From assembly GCA_964248625.1 (NCBI GenBank), contig CAXTZG010000004.1:26964-90963 (forward strand): 64,000 nt of DNA. The letters run 5' to 3'. A program made the translations under genes and the position numbers. The DNA is from Lichenicola sp964248625 (GTDB lineage: Bacteria > Pseudomonadota > Alphaproteobacteria > Acetobacterales > Acetobacteraceae). Under the pieces are notes generated by a model, which ran no database searches, had not been told where the DNA came from, and saw nothing but the letters and a program-made list of their open reading frames with translations. Positions 36,204 through 45,215 of the stretch are shown here, piece by piece; the first letter of the stretch is position 1; every line of letters starts with the position of its first letter.

Positions 36204-37502
36204 ATGGCGCCGATGAAGATCCTGTTCACGTTCGAGAACGTCCTGCCGAGTGCCGAGGCGGACGCGGAAGTCTTCATCTCCACGGCAAGACATCTTGCGC
36301 CGTCGCTATCGGGGTCCTGGCTTCACGTGCCGGCATCGCGCGACGCCGATGGCACGGCGATCGCCGCGCTGGCCGGCATGCCGGTGGTTCGCGCTTACGC
36401 CCCGGTTCGGCCGGCGGCGCTGCGACACATCTTCTGCGGGCTGACCCTCGTGGTTCGCAAGGAGTTCCGGCAGGCGGATCTCGTCTACACGCGAAACCTG
36501 TGGGTGGCGTGGCTGGCGGTGCTGTTCGGTCAGACGGTCGTTTTTGACCATTATCGCCCATGGCCCGATCAGATCCCGCCGCTGCAGCCCTTGATATACC
36601 GGCTGATGTGCAATCGCCGGTTTCTGGTCAATATCTGTCACTCGGACTACACCAGGGGCAAGTATCGCGAGCTGGGCGTGCCGGAGCGCAAGCTGGTGCG
36701 CGTCTGGAACGGCTACGAGCCGCGATCCCTCCAGCCCTTCGTCTCGAGCGAGGTTGCCAAGCGGTCGATCGGCGTTCCGGCAGACCGCAAGATCGCGGTC
36801 TATACGGGACGGATCAACCACAAGAAGGGGCTCGATCTGGTGGTGGAGGCCGCCAGAAGGCTTGCCGACATCACGTTCATTCTGGTCGGCTCGTATGGAG
36901 ACGGCCCGATCGAGACGATGGCGAAGTCCGTCTCCAACATCCGGCTGGTTTCCTGGCAGCCGCCCGAGACGCTCAGGCAGTACATCTTCGCCGCGGACGT
37001 CCTGCTGATACCGCCATCCTGGCGGCCATTGGCGGAACACGGCTCGACGGTGCTGCCTTTGAAGCTCTTCTTCTACATGGCGTCAGGTCGTCCGATCCTC
37101 GCGGGGCAGACATCCGACGTGATGGAGCTTCTGAAACATCAGGAGAATGCCTTCCTGTGCCGCCCGGACTGCGTAGCCTCGCTGGTCGCGGGCCTCGAGG
37201 CGCTGACCAGCGACACCAGGCTTGCGTCCCGTCTGGCCGCCCAGGCCCTGTCGGACAGCCGTGATCTGACCTGGGGCATTCGAGCCCGGAACATCGCGAC
37301 CGTCATCGGCAACCGGCTGCAGGCAGCATCGACGGAGCACGGAACCGGAGACGGCCTGCAGGCCGGAGTCTGGATGCGTCGATCGGGACGCTGGCTGGTG
37401 CATCTGATCCGCAGGCGCTCGTGGATTTTGCCTCCGGACCTCGGTCAGCCCGAAGCAGCCATTGCCGGGGCTGAAGCAGCAGCTGTCTGCCTGCCCCGGT
37501 AG
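36204..37502 (+). CDS. Glycosyltransferase family 4
   Basis: 432 residues from ATG 36204 (ATG 36213 also possible). The N-terminal GT-B half begins MKILFTFENVLP, and the C-terminal half has KIAVYTGRINHKKGLDLVVE (near 198) and the donor-binding region LPLKLFFYMASGRPILAG (near 283-300). No membrane segment. The last 58 bp overlap the 3' end of the convergent radical SAM gene. The product's sugar is unknown. Confidence 0.85.
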   Translation: MAPMKILFTFENVLPSAEADAEVFISTARHLAPSLSGSWLHVPASRDADGTAIAALAGMPVVRAYAPVRPAALRHIFCGLTLVVRKEFRQADLVYTRNLWVAWLAVLFGQTVVFDHYRPWPDQIPPLQPLIYRLMCNRRFLVNICHSDYTRGKYRELGVPERKLVRVWNGYEPRSLQPFVSSEVAKRSIGVPADRKIAVYTGRINHKKGLDLVVEAARRLADITFILVGSYGDGPIETMAKSVSNIRLVSWQPPETLRQYIFAADVLLIPPSWRPLAEHGSTVLPLKLFFYMASGRPILAGQTSDVMELLKHQENAFLCRPDCVASLVAGLEALTSDTRLASRLAAQALSDSRDLTWGIRARNIATVIGNRLQAASTEHGTGDGLQAGVWMRRSGRWLVHLIRRRSWILPPDLGQPEAAIAGAEAAAVCLPR

Positions 37503-38446
37503 CGGTCGAACATGCTCATCTGGTGCACGCAGCTCAGCGTGCAGGTCGGGCTGCAGGATTTCGGCGTGTTGTATTGACGCCGGATCTGCTTGCGCCCGTA
37601 TTCCAGCAGCGGGATCCCGGGATAGCCGCGCTGCTGGGAACACCAGTGCACCTTGCCGTCCTCGGCAACATAAAGGTAGCGCGCGCCTGCGCGGCACTTC
37701 CAGTCGTTTGGTTGACCGCGCATCAGGTTCTTCTGGAACAACCAGTAGTTCAGGCCATGGACGATCGAGGGCGAGATCTTGGTGACCTGATCATAGGCCT
37801 GCATCTGTACCGGACTGAGAGGCTTGAGAAGGCCGGTATGGTCATGGAGAACGCCGACCGAGTGCTGCAGCCCGTACTTCGCCGCGGTTTCTGCCACGGT
37901 GACAACGTCTTGCGTGCGTTCGTCGCTCACCCCCAGAACCGAGTTGACGTTCACCTTGAAGCGGGCATGCCGGGCCAGCAGCGCCAGCTTGCCTTCCACC
38001 GAACTCAGGCTCTTCATCGACACCTCGTCCGGGCGGAGGTTGTCGATGCTGATCTGCATGCCCTGCAGGTCGGCGGCATTGAGTCGATCGATCCAGTCGC
38101 GCGTGAGACGGAAGCCGTTAGTGATCATGGTCACGATCATGCCGTGATTGCGGGCCGCCCGGATCAGCGTGTCGAGATCCGGGTGCAGAAGCGGCTCACC
38201 GCCGGTAAAGGTGATCGATGCCGTCTTCAGGGCAGCGAGATGATCGATCGAGGCAAGAAGATTCTGCGTCGGAACCGGCGGCGAGACAGCGTCGTATTCA
38301 TTGCAATACCCGCAGGCGAGATTGCAGCGACGCGTGACCACGACCTGAGCCAGAAGCGGATTGTATCGTGAGCCGACGACCCGGGTCAGGAACCGTGCCC
38401 CCGATGCGAAGCTTCGAAGCCGGCGGACCATGAGCGTGTTCTTCAT
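37445..38446 (-). CDS. Radical SAM/SPASM-like protein
   Basis: About 333 residues from ATG 38446 (ATG 38509 is an alternative; neither has a clear ribosome binding site). The 4Fe-4S motif CNLACGYC gives C41, C45 and C48, followed by ITFTGGEPLLHPDLD, the SAM-binding GGEP. C-terminal Cys residues (KCRAG, VHWCS, CSPTCTLSCVHQ) look like a SPASM-type auxiliary cluster domain, as in peptide-modifying enzymes. No precursor peptide with obvious features is adjacent. It is convergent with, and overlaps, the glycosyltransferase gene. Confidence 0.82.
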   Translation of the reverse strand: MKNTLMVRRLRSFASGARFLTRVVGSRYNPLLAQVVVTRRCNLACGYCNEYDAVSPPVPTQNLLASIDHLAALKTASITFTGGEPLLHPDLDTLIRAARNHGMIVTMITNGFRLTRDWIDRLNAADLQGMQISIDNLRPDEVSMKSLSSVEGKLALLARHARFKVNVNSVLGVSDERTQDVVTVAETAAKYGLQHSVGVLHDHTGLLKPLSPVQMQAYDQVTKISPSIVHGLNYWLFQKNLMRGQPNDWKCRAGARYLYVAEDGKVHWCSQQRGYPGIPLLEYGRKQIRRQYNTPKSCSPTCTLSCVHQMSMFDRYRGRQTAAASAPAMAASG

Positions 38447-38984
38447 CGACGTTACGAAGCAACCCTGAGACAGAAAAGCAGTCCGTGAGCCGGAACACAT
38501 ATCACCCATGGTCCGGCTGACAAAGTGCCGGAGCCATCCGTCCAAGGATCGCGACGCTGCGCAGGCACAGTGGAAGCCGGCGTTGCAGCCCGTCTCCATC
38601 CCGCGACATCCTCTCGCCGATCGTGTGGGATGTGCGGGGTGCCGCAGCCTGGATAACGCTGCTGCTCGACTGCACGCGGAAGCGGATCATCGACCTGGAA
38701 GCTCGACGAACGACGCCGGGCTGCGGTCCTGGACGTCACTCCGCGCGGCGGCGTTCCGGTCCTGGTGAACCATGATGCCAGCCAGCGTCAGCCGCGGCGC
38801 GATGTTGGTCCTGGACAAGCCTGCAACTCACCCGGCAGGAGTTGCCTTGATAGCCTCGATCGGCCAAGGGTCGGATAGCCCTCGGGTGCGGTTGACAGAG
38901 GCAACCGGACCAGCAAGGCTGCCTGTAATCGCACATGGACTCCTGCTCAACCGTTGCATGATGTGAAGACGCGGGGACCGGCGA
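38447..38984. other. Intergenic region, no identifiable gene
   Basis: Several short frames exist on both strands but none has a ribosome binding site plus protein-like composition. The upstream region of the radical SAM gene should be within the first 150 bp. Confidence 0.35.
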
Positions 38985-39119
38985 TTGCACCCTCTGGCTT
39001 CTGCGGTCGTCATCGCTGTGGTTTTTGTGGTGGCTGCCGGGGTTCTCGCTGCCTTCCTGTTTCCTTCCATGTTCGGACTTCATCACGGCCTGACCAGCAT
39101 CACCGCTGGCGCGCCATAG
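38985..39119 (+). CDS. Possible 44-residue single-span membrane peptide
   Basis: From TTG 38985 the frame reads LHPLASAVVIAVVFVV, AAGVLAAFLFPSMFGL and a short polar tail ending TSITAGAP. One long hydrophobic helix is evident. Initiation is weak (GGGA seven nt upstream, TTG codon), and no family is known. It could be a small membrane protein or a remnant. Confidence 0.25.
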   Translation: MHPLASAVVIAVVFVVAAGVLAAFLFPSMFGLHHGLTSITAGAP

Positions 39120-39265
39120 ACCGAACCCGGGCCATGGCCCTGCTGCACGACGATGCGACTGTTCCCGGCGCTGGATCGGTCAAGCCGCCTCCCTTACACT
39201 CTGTCGAGTGCGGACGGCCTTGTTTGGTTTGATCCGCTCATGTCCTCTTTGTGGAGTGCCGCCAC

Positions 39266-39592
39266 TTGCGACAGCTGATCCTGTGTGCCGCCCTGGCTGT
39301 CGCGAGCATGTCAGGTGGCGCTCGTGCCGACACGCTGGACACGCTCAATGCGGTTCAGGTCGCAACAAGGCAGCTGGACGTCTGTTTCGACCAGAATTTC
39401 GAGCCTGGACGGGACAAGTCGAGTGACAAGGGCCTGTCGAAACGGCGGCTTCTCGACGCCTGTTCAACACAGTGGGACACCGCCTCGCAGGCATGTCATG
39501 TCAATAGCGGGAAGCCCCTCCAGGATTGCCGAAAGCAGACCGGCGCCCTTGCCGACGACTATCTGAGTCTGAAGGATGCCGGCGTGCAGTAG
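39266..39592 (+). CDS. Small secreted four-cysteine protein
   Basis: About 108 residues from TTG 39266, which has GGAG nine nt upstream (GTG 39251 is the alternative). A signal peptide (LILCAALAVASMSGGARA-DT) precedes a helical, charged mature part with four Cys (VCFDQ, ACSTQ, ACHVN, DCRKQ), suggesting two disulfides. The pattern resembles lysozyme-inhibitor-sized periplasmic proteins, but no family can be named. Confidence 0.6.
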   Translation: MRQLILCAALAVASMSGGARADTLDTLNAVQVATRQLDVCFDQNFEPGRDKSSDKGLSKRRLLDACSTQWDTASQACHVNSGKPLQDCRKQTGALADDYLSLKDAGVQ

Positions 39593-39687
39593 CGGCGTCA
39601 TGATCCCGGGCCCGTCTGGCGGGTCGCGGCCTTTCGAATGCGCGACGCCGCCGCGACAGCGCGAGATGATCCCCGTCCGCCGCTGCC

Positions 39688-40497
39688 TCAGTGCCGGTCC
39701 ATCATGCTTTCATGCACCCAGCCCCACGGTGCGGTATCGCCGACCTGATACCATCCGCCCGGCGCCGTCGCGAAGATCCGCATGACGGTTCCCTGCGGCA
39801 CCACCCGGACCGATGCGCCATGCGGCGCTGCATGGACGTTCGCATTCCGTCGCATCGTCACGCTTCCGGATGCCGGTGCCTGATCGAGAGCGCCAGCGAC
39901 ATCCGCCGTCGCCAGGGCGGGACGGGACGCAGGTGAAGCGCTCGCCGCCGGCCGCTGCGCCATGCCGGAGCCGTGCGACGGATCGGGAACCGTGTCGGGC
40001 AGCGGCGGCAGCGGCGTGACGCTCTGGAACGGCCCTGACACCGGTCCGCCCTTCTCGTAGCAGTAGGTGACCAGCGCCATGTAGACGTGGTCGGCTTCCG
40101 CTGTCGTCGTTCCGACATGCTGCTCGACCCGATGGGCTGGCGAACCGTCACGAGGCACGGCGACCACCGAGACGAACGGCACGAAGATGTTCGGGTCGTC
40201 CCTGAAGGGTGCCACCTGTCCGCACACGGCCCACCGTCCTGGAGCCGCCTGGTCGTAGACCTGCACGCCCCTGAACGGCATCGCGGCACCCTTCGCCTCG
40301 TCGGTCCCGATTGCCTGTTCGGCGGCGTCGCGGATTTGGCCGGTCACCGCAGGGCGCGTCGGGCTGGCGCCCTTCTTCTGCTCCCTGCATCCGGTCAGCA
40401 GGGCCAGTGTCGCCAGGATGGCGAAGCCTGGCCGGATGCGCCGGGTCGCGCAGCCGGTGGCATCGTCCCCGGTTCGCTCGCGTGTCGGGTCCCGCAT
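39688..40497 (-). CDS. SH3-domain lipoprotein
   Basis: 269 residues from ATG 40497. A signal with lipobox LLTGC (Cys37) predicts a lipid-anchored envelope protein. Middle part contains RGVQVYDQAAPGRWAVCGQV and an acidic/proline linker. The C-terminal 55 residues (VTMRRNANVHAAPHGASVRV, TAPGGWYQVG, WGWVHESMM) are a bacterial SH3 domain, which usually binds peptidoglycan. Divergent from the response regulator at 40782. Confidence 0.72.
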   Translation of the reverse strand: MRDPTRERTGDDATGCATRRIRPGFAILATLALLTGCREQKKGASPTRPAVTGQIRDAAEQAIGTDEAKGAAMPFRGVQVYDQAAPGRWAVCGQVAPFRDDPNIFVPFVSVVAVPRDGSPAHRVEQHVGTTTAEADHVYMALVTYCYEKGGPVSGPFQSVTPLPPLPDTVPDPSHGSGMAQRPAASASPASRPALATADVAGALDQAPASGSVTMRRNANVHAAPHGASVRVVPQGTVMRIFATAPGGWYQVGDTAPWGWVHESMMDRH

Positions 40498-40781
40498 CCA
40501 GTTTTGCTTCACGCTGCAACAGCGCCGCCAGGGCAGGGTAGTTCGACCCGTCCCTGTCCGGCATGACGCGTCCGGCCCGGCTCGTCCGGGTGATGCTCCG
40601 CTGCACGCGACGATGCTCCGAAGGCCCGCCTTCCCGATCCAGCGTGCCGACGACCATGCCGGAGCCGCCGGATCGCGGCGCCGATCGCGGCTATCTGCCT
40701 GTCCAGCATCACCATCCTGCCATTGACGCAACATGTCGTGCGACGCTGGCGTTGCTTGACGCTATGACGAGAGGTGTGGAG

Positions 40782-41142
40782 ATGAGCGGGTCCGACGCTA
40801 CGATCCTGATCGCCGAGGACGAGGTCCTGATCCGCGCGCTCATCGTCGATGCGCTGACCGATGCCGGCTATACGGTGATCGAGGCGTCCAACGGAAACGA
40901 GGCGCTGGCGCTGCTTGACCGGCCCNNNNNNNNNNACCGACATCAACATGCCTGGCTTGAACGGTATCGACATGGCGCGTGCCGTCCGCAAGGACAAACC
41001 CGACCTGCCGATCCTGTTCGCGAGCGCACGCAGCGATCTGCTTGGCCAGAGCGGACTGGCGCGGCCTTACAATGTCATCACCAAGCCGTTCCGCCTCGAT
41101 GAACTCGTGCGTCGTGTGCAGACATTGCTGCAACAGCCCTAG
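40782..41142 (+). CDS. Single-domain response regulator interrupted by assembly gap
   Basis: ATG 40782 follows a purine-rich GAGGTGTGGAG. The frame gives ILIAEDEVLIRALIVDALTD and EALALLDRP, then ten N, then, one base out of frame, TDINMPGLNGIDMARAVRKD and VITKPFRLDELVRRVQTLL. The acidic pocket, phosphoacceptor (TDINMPG) and conserved Lys (TKPF) are all present. The frame break is most easily explained by the N run standing for a gap of different true length; about seven codons are missing relative to usual receivers. Likely an intact CheY-like protein in the real genome. Confidence 0.78.
40926..40935. other. Assembly gap (10 N)
   Basis: Ten undetermined bases within the response regulator. 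The number is not the true length, because the flanking coding frames differ by one. Confidence 0.95.
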
Positions 41143-41392
41143 TCGATCTCGACCTCCGATCGGGGCCGGCATCGAGCCGGTCTGGCCGACACGAGCGGAC
41201 ATTGTCCTGTCGCCGGTCCCGACGCATGATCGTCGCCTTGAGAGGTGATCGCCGCCGGGTTGTCCCATCCATGTCTCCTGCGCTGGACGTTGCCTGTCCC
41301 GTCCGGGATGAATCGTGCTCGTGGCCGGAACCGGCTGCCTGGATGGCCGGCGCCGTGCCGGCCCTGCTTGCCGGTCATCGCGGCATGACATC

Positions 41393-41812
41393 TTGACGTC
41401 GCGGCGCGGGCTGCGGGAAGCCGGCTTCACCCTGATCGAGATGATCGTCGTGCTGGTGGTTCTGGCCCTGGCTGGCAGCATCGTGCTGGCACGTGGTCCG
41501 ATGCACTCGGCAACGCTCGATCTGCGTGCCGCGGGCCGTGCGGTCGCGGCAGACATGCGCACGACTCGTGATCGAGCGATCGCCACCGATCGCGATCTCG
41601 TATTCACGATCGACCCTGCGCATCGGGATTACGGCATGAAGGACGGGCCCCGGCACGGGCTGTCGGGCCCGGTCGTGCTGGACGGTCCGGCAGTGCCGAT
41701 CGTGTTCCATCCAGACGGCAGCGCCTCCGGCGGCCTTGTCACGCTGTCGGAGAATGATCGCCGGGTCACGATCCTGGTGGACTGGCTGACCGGCCGGGTC
41801 AGCATGCGGTAA
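41393..41812 (+). CDS. gspH: Type II secretion minor pseudopilin GspH
   Basis: 139 residues from TTG 41393, giving MTSRRGLREAG-FTLIEMIVV with prepilin cleavage at G11/F12. The hydrophobic helix, then SATLDLRAAGRAVAADMRTT and RDLVFTIDPAHRDY match GspH. Initiation is uncertain: an ATG at 41385 runs into a stop after three codons, one base from being in frame, and a GTG at 41315 would add a poor 26-residue leader. It stands alone, about 29 kb from gspG-O-E-F and 6 kb from gspI-gspJ. Confidence 0.82.
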   Translation: MTSRRGLREAGFTLIEMIVVLVVLALAGSIVLARGPMHSATLDLRAAGRAVAADMRTTRDRAIATDRDLVFTIDPAHRDYGMKDGPRHGLSGPVVLDGPAVPIVFHPDGSASGGLVTLSENDRRVTILVDWLTGRVSMR

Positions 41813-41870
41813 GCCGGACCGGCGGGGTGCCTTGAACATGCCCGGCGCATGCGCCCGCCTTCGTCCTGAC

Positions 41871-43811
41871 CTAGGCGGCAGGCCTGTTGAGATTGACGTT
41901 TCGGGAGTAGCTGTCGTGGACCGGCTCTGCTTCCGCCGCCTTGTCGCCGAGAAGATAGCTCGTCCAGAACTTGGTCGAGGTCAGTTCCGGAGCCGCGGCC
42001 TGCCAGGATGCGGCGGTGCGATTGCCGCGCCGCAGCAGTTGCAGCATCACGGGAATCGTCTGCCGGCTCAGCTTCCAGAACACGCCCCGGTCGCGATGGT
42101 AGGCCGACATGTCCGGCTCCCACCAGTTGTCGAGCACGATGTGGTCGGCGTGACGCAACCCAGGCCAGGAGAACTCGCCCGCGCCGACCACAACCGGCTT
42201 GGTCTTCTGCGTCGGCACCAGCGCATTGCGCAGCAGCACGAACAGGAACCAGAACAGGAACATCACGCGTCGCCGCGGCATCGACGCGATGACGGCCTTT
42301 TCGAGAACCTCGTGCCGGTTGACCTGCTTGGGCTCATAGGTTCGGCGCAGCGCCAGCACCCCCGCATGCAGCGGCTGCGGATTCTGCCGAAGCACCGCCG
42401 GACCTTGCAGGAAGTCGCTCAGCCCCTTCAAGATCAGGGCGGCGCCATAGTAGCGGAAGGTCAGCATGTGCAGCAGCCAGGCCCGGCCGACGCGGCGCAG
42501 CGCGGGCTTGGCGGCGAAACGGTCGTGCAGCGCTGCCAGCACCAGCAGGTTCCGGGTCTCGTAATAGAGCTGCCAGTTGCCGAGCTTCAGGTAGAAGGGC
42601 TCGTGCCAGACGGCAGCGCCCGGCAGCGGGATCGTGCGCACGCCGTTGCGATACAGCCGCATGCCATATTCCGCGTCGTCGCCCCGGATGAAGCAGGGCA
42701 TCGGCAGCCCCAGCCGGCGTACGATGTCGAGCGAGACCGCAAAGCACCACCAGCCGTTGAAATGCACCGGCTGCGGCTGCGCCAGCTGGTTCAGTCCCTC
42801 CGCCGCCGTCAGGTCGGTATCCTGCTGCACCGGACGGGGGAACCAGTTGTCGTGGTCGATCACGGCGCCGCCCTCATAGAGCCGGGTCGGCTGCACGCTG
42901 TCGAGCATGTGGCCGGCCACCGCCACGTTGTCCTTGGCCAGCGACAGGAACGCGATCAGCCGCAGGATGGTGTCGGATTCGAGCCGGATGTCGTCGTCCA
43001 GGAAGGCGCAGTGGGTGAGGGTGGGATCGTCCAGGCTGGCCATCAGGCCGCGGGTGAAGCCGCCGGCGCCGCCGAAATTGCCCTGCTCGATGATGGTCAG
43101 CCGAGATCCGATCCGATCCACCAGCGGTGCCACGAGCGGATGGCGGGCAAGGCCCGGCTTGCCCTGGTTGACGACAAAGACGCGGTCGAGACGCGCCAGC
43201 AGGACCGGATCGGCCGCCATCGTCTTCAGCACTGCGGCGACGAAGCGTTCCCGGTTGAAGGTGCAGAGCACGATCCCCAGCCGTACCGGGGTCGGCGCGA
43301 CCTCGGCCAGCCAGGATGCCTTGAGAAAGCGCACGTCGTCGCCGACCGCGGTGACCTCGAAATACAGCAGCCCGTATTCACGGAAATTACCGCTTTCGTC
43401 CGGCACCGCGAACCGCAGCGTCTGCATGCCGGTATCGCCGGTGACCACTCTCTCGCTCAGCAGCTTGTCGACGCCGATCGAGCGCCGGCGCAGGCGCACG
43501 ACACAGGCGCCGGCCACCGAAACGGACAGCACCAGGCTGTGCAGCCTGGTGTTCATGCGCCAGTGCGATTCAAAGAAGCCGCCGAAATAGCTGTCGAAGC
43601 TGAGTGTCGTGCCGGTCAGCAACGCGATCGTGCCGTCATCCAGCAGTTCCGCGCCATAGGCGCCGTTGCCGGCGCTTTCGAGCCGGGTGGTCCGCCAGTA
43701 GAGCGGTCGGAGTTCCGGTGCCCGGTCGATCAGCACCCGCTGCAGCGTCTGTTCGGCGCGGTCGGTACGTTCCATGGCGACCGAAACGGTGAGCGAGGCC
43801 AGTTGATCCAT
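41871..43811 (-). CDS. Galactofuranosyltransferase GlfT2-like
   Basis: 646 residues. The N-terminal beta-rich domain (SFDSYFGGFFESHWRMNT) is as in mycobacterial GlfT2. The GT-A domain starts VRLGIVLCTFNRERFV (about 176-191). The metal-binding FLDDD is at 270-274, GDDAEYGMR at 377-385 and WHEPFY at 402-407. These match the DXD, catalytic DDAEYG and His of GlfT2, which polymerises UDP-galactofuranose into galactan. A C-terminal helical part follows. The gene is divergent from glf, the enzyme that makes its donor, which strongly supports the role. Confidence 0.88.
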   Translation of the reverse strand: MDQLASLTVSVAMERTDRAEQTLQRVLIDRAPELRPLYWRTTRLESAGNGAYGAELLDDGTIALLTGTTLSFDSYFGGFFESHWRMNTRLHSLVLSVSVAGACVVRLRRRSIGVDKLLSERVVTGDTGMQTLRFAVPDESGNFREYGLLYFEVTAVGDDVRFLKASWLAEVAPTPVRLGIVLCTFNRERFVAAVLKTMAADPVLLARLDRVFVVNQGKPGLARHPLVAPLVDRIGSRLTIIEQGNFGGAGGFTRGLMASLDDPTLTHCAFLDDDIRLESDTILRLIAFLSLAKDNVAVAGHMLDSVQPTRLYEGGAVIDHDNWFPRPVQQDTDLTAAEGLNQLAQPQPVHFNGWWCFAVSLDIVRRLGLPMPCFIRGDDAEYGMRLYRNGVRTIPLPGAAVWHEPFYLKLGNWQLYYETRNLLVLAALHDRFAAKPALRRVGRAWLLHMLTFRYYGAALILKGLSDFLQGPAVLRQNPQPLHAGVLALRRTYEPKQVNRHEVLEKAVIASMPRRRVMFLFWFLFVLLRNALVPTQKTKPVVVGAGEFSWPGLRHADHIVLDNWWEPDMSAYHRDRGVFWKLSRQTIPVMLQLLRRGNRTAASWQAAAPELTSTKFWTSYLLGDKAAEAEPVHDSYSRNVNLNRPAA

Positions 43812-43976
43812 CGAGACTCCGTCGCACCAAGATGGATGCTCTTATCATAATGCGACATTTGGCTTCAGACATGCCATCAAAATTCGGTCAGCCTGCTCAG
43901 GCTCCTATCTTTATTGTGAGGCGACAGCTTGCCGCCGTCGTTTCATTGTCCCTGCCGTTTGCTGACAAGGACCCCG

Positions 43977-45146
43977 ATGGACACCGTCTCGCTCAAGCCG
44001 AGCCTTCCTGCGCGTCGTTACGATTGGGTGATAGTCGGGGCAGGTTTCGCCGGCGCCGTCCTGGCCGAACGCCTGGCGTCGCACGGCCAGCGCGTCCTGA
44101 TCATCGACAAGCGCCCGCATATCGCCGGGAATGCATTTGATCGTCGCGATGCGGCCGGGCTGCTCGTGCATCAATACGGTCCGCATATTTTCCACACCAA
44201 CTCGGCCGTGGTGTTCGACTATCTGTCGCGCTTCACCGAGTGGCGTCCGTACGAGCACCGCGTGCGCGGCCGCGTCGACGGCAAGCTGGTGCCGGTTCCG
44301 ATCAATCTCGACACCGTCAACATGCTATACGATCTGGAGCTCACCGCGGCTGAGCTTCCGGGTTGGCTGGCTGCCCGCGCCGAGCCGGTGGCGGAGATCA
44401 GGACGGCGGAGGATGTGGTGGTATCCCAGGTCGGCCGCGACCTCTACGAGAAGATCTTCCGCCATTACACACGCAAGCAATGGGGACTCGACCCGTCGGA
44501 ACTTGATGCCAGCGTCACCGCGCGCATCCCGGTCCGGATGGACCGCGACGACCGCTACTTCGCCGACCGCTACCAGTCGATGCCGCTGCATGGCTACACC
44601 GCGATGTTCGAGCGCATGCTGGACCACCCCAACATCACCGTCCGCACCGGCACCGACTATGCCGACATCGCGCCCACGGTCGGTGATGCGCGCCTGATCT
44701 GGTGCGGCCCGATCGATGAGTTCTTCGGCTTCTCGGAAGGTCCGCTGCCCTACCGCTCTCTGCGTTTCGTGCATGAGACGCACGACAGCGCCAACTTCCA
44801 GCCGGTGGGCACCGTGAACTACCCACAGGATCAGGATTACACGCGTATCACTGAATACAAGCACCTGACCGGTCAGGTGCACGAGCAAACCAGCGTCACC
44901 TACGAATATCCATCCGCCGAAGGCGAGCCGTACTATCCGGTGCCTCAGGCCGAGAGCCAGGCGACCTACAAACGATATCAGGCACTTGCCGACGCGACCC
45001 CGAATGTCTGGTTCGTCGGCCGGCTTGCCACCTACCGGTATTACAACATGGACCAGATCGTGGCGCAGGCGCTCGCCACCTTCACGCGGATCCAGGCGAC
45101 CGTCGATCTGGCATCGGCTCCGATCGAGGATGAACTGATGTCGTGA
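43977..45146 (+). CDS. glf: UDP-galactopyranose mutase
   Basis: 389 residues from ATG 43977, AGGA six nt upstream. This flavoenzyme interconverts UDP-galactopyranose and UDP-galactofuranose. Dinucleotide fold GAGFAGAVLAERLA at 21-34, then HIAGNAFDRRDAAG, HQYGPHIFHTN and the substrate-binding KQWGLDPSEL. C-terminal VWFVGRLATYRYYNMDQIV is diagnostic of Glf. Divergent from the galactofuranosyltransferase at 41871 and convergent with the M16 peptidase. Confidence 0.95.
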   Translation: MDTVSLKPSLPARRYDWVIVGAGFAGAVLAERLASHGQRVLIIDKRPHIAGNAFDRRDAAGLLVHQYGPHIFHTNSAVVFDYLSRFTEWRPYEHRVRGRVDGKLVPVPINLDTVNMLYDLELTAAELPGWLAARAEPVAEIRTAEDVVVSQVGRDLYEKIFRHYTRKQWGLDPSELDASVTARIPVRMDRDDRYFADRYQSMPLHGYTAMFERMLDHPNITVRTGTDYADIAPTVGDARLIWCGPIDEFFGFSEGPLPYRSLRFVHETHDSANFQPVGTVNYPQDQDYTRITEYKHLTGQVHEQTSVTYEYPSAEGEPYYPVPQAESQATYKRYQALADATPNVWFVGRLATYRYYNMDQIVAQALATFTRIQATVDLASAPIEDELMS

Positions 45147-45154
45147 CGCGCTGG

Positions 45155-45174
45155 CCCAGGGCGCTGTCCCTGGG
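45155..45174. terminator. Hairpin between convergent glf and M16 peptidase genes
   Basis: CCCAGGG (45155-45161) and CCCTGGG (45168-45174) form a perfect 7-bp stem with 6-nt loop, nine nt after glf and 41 nt before the end of the M16 gene. No T-tract. It is a plausible shared terminator. Confidence 0.45.
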
Positions 45175-45215
45175 TCGGCGAAGTCCCGGCTTTCGGGATC
45201 GGCTCCTGTCCTTCG

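Noticed and set aside
37445..39592. Possible RiPP cluster: radical SAM/SPASM enzyme with nearby small secreted ORFs
   Set aside because: The nearby small ORFs are an ordinary four-Cys secreted protein and a weak membrane peptide, with no leader/core pattern, transporter or protease.
41832..43850. A 672-codon plus-strand frame opposite the galactofuranosyltransferase gene
   Set aside because: No recognisable domain; real GlfT2-type active-site motifs are on the minus strand.
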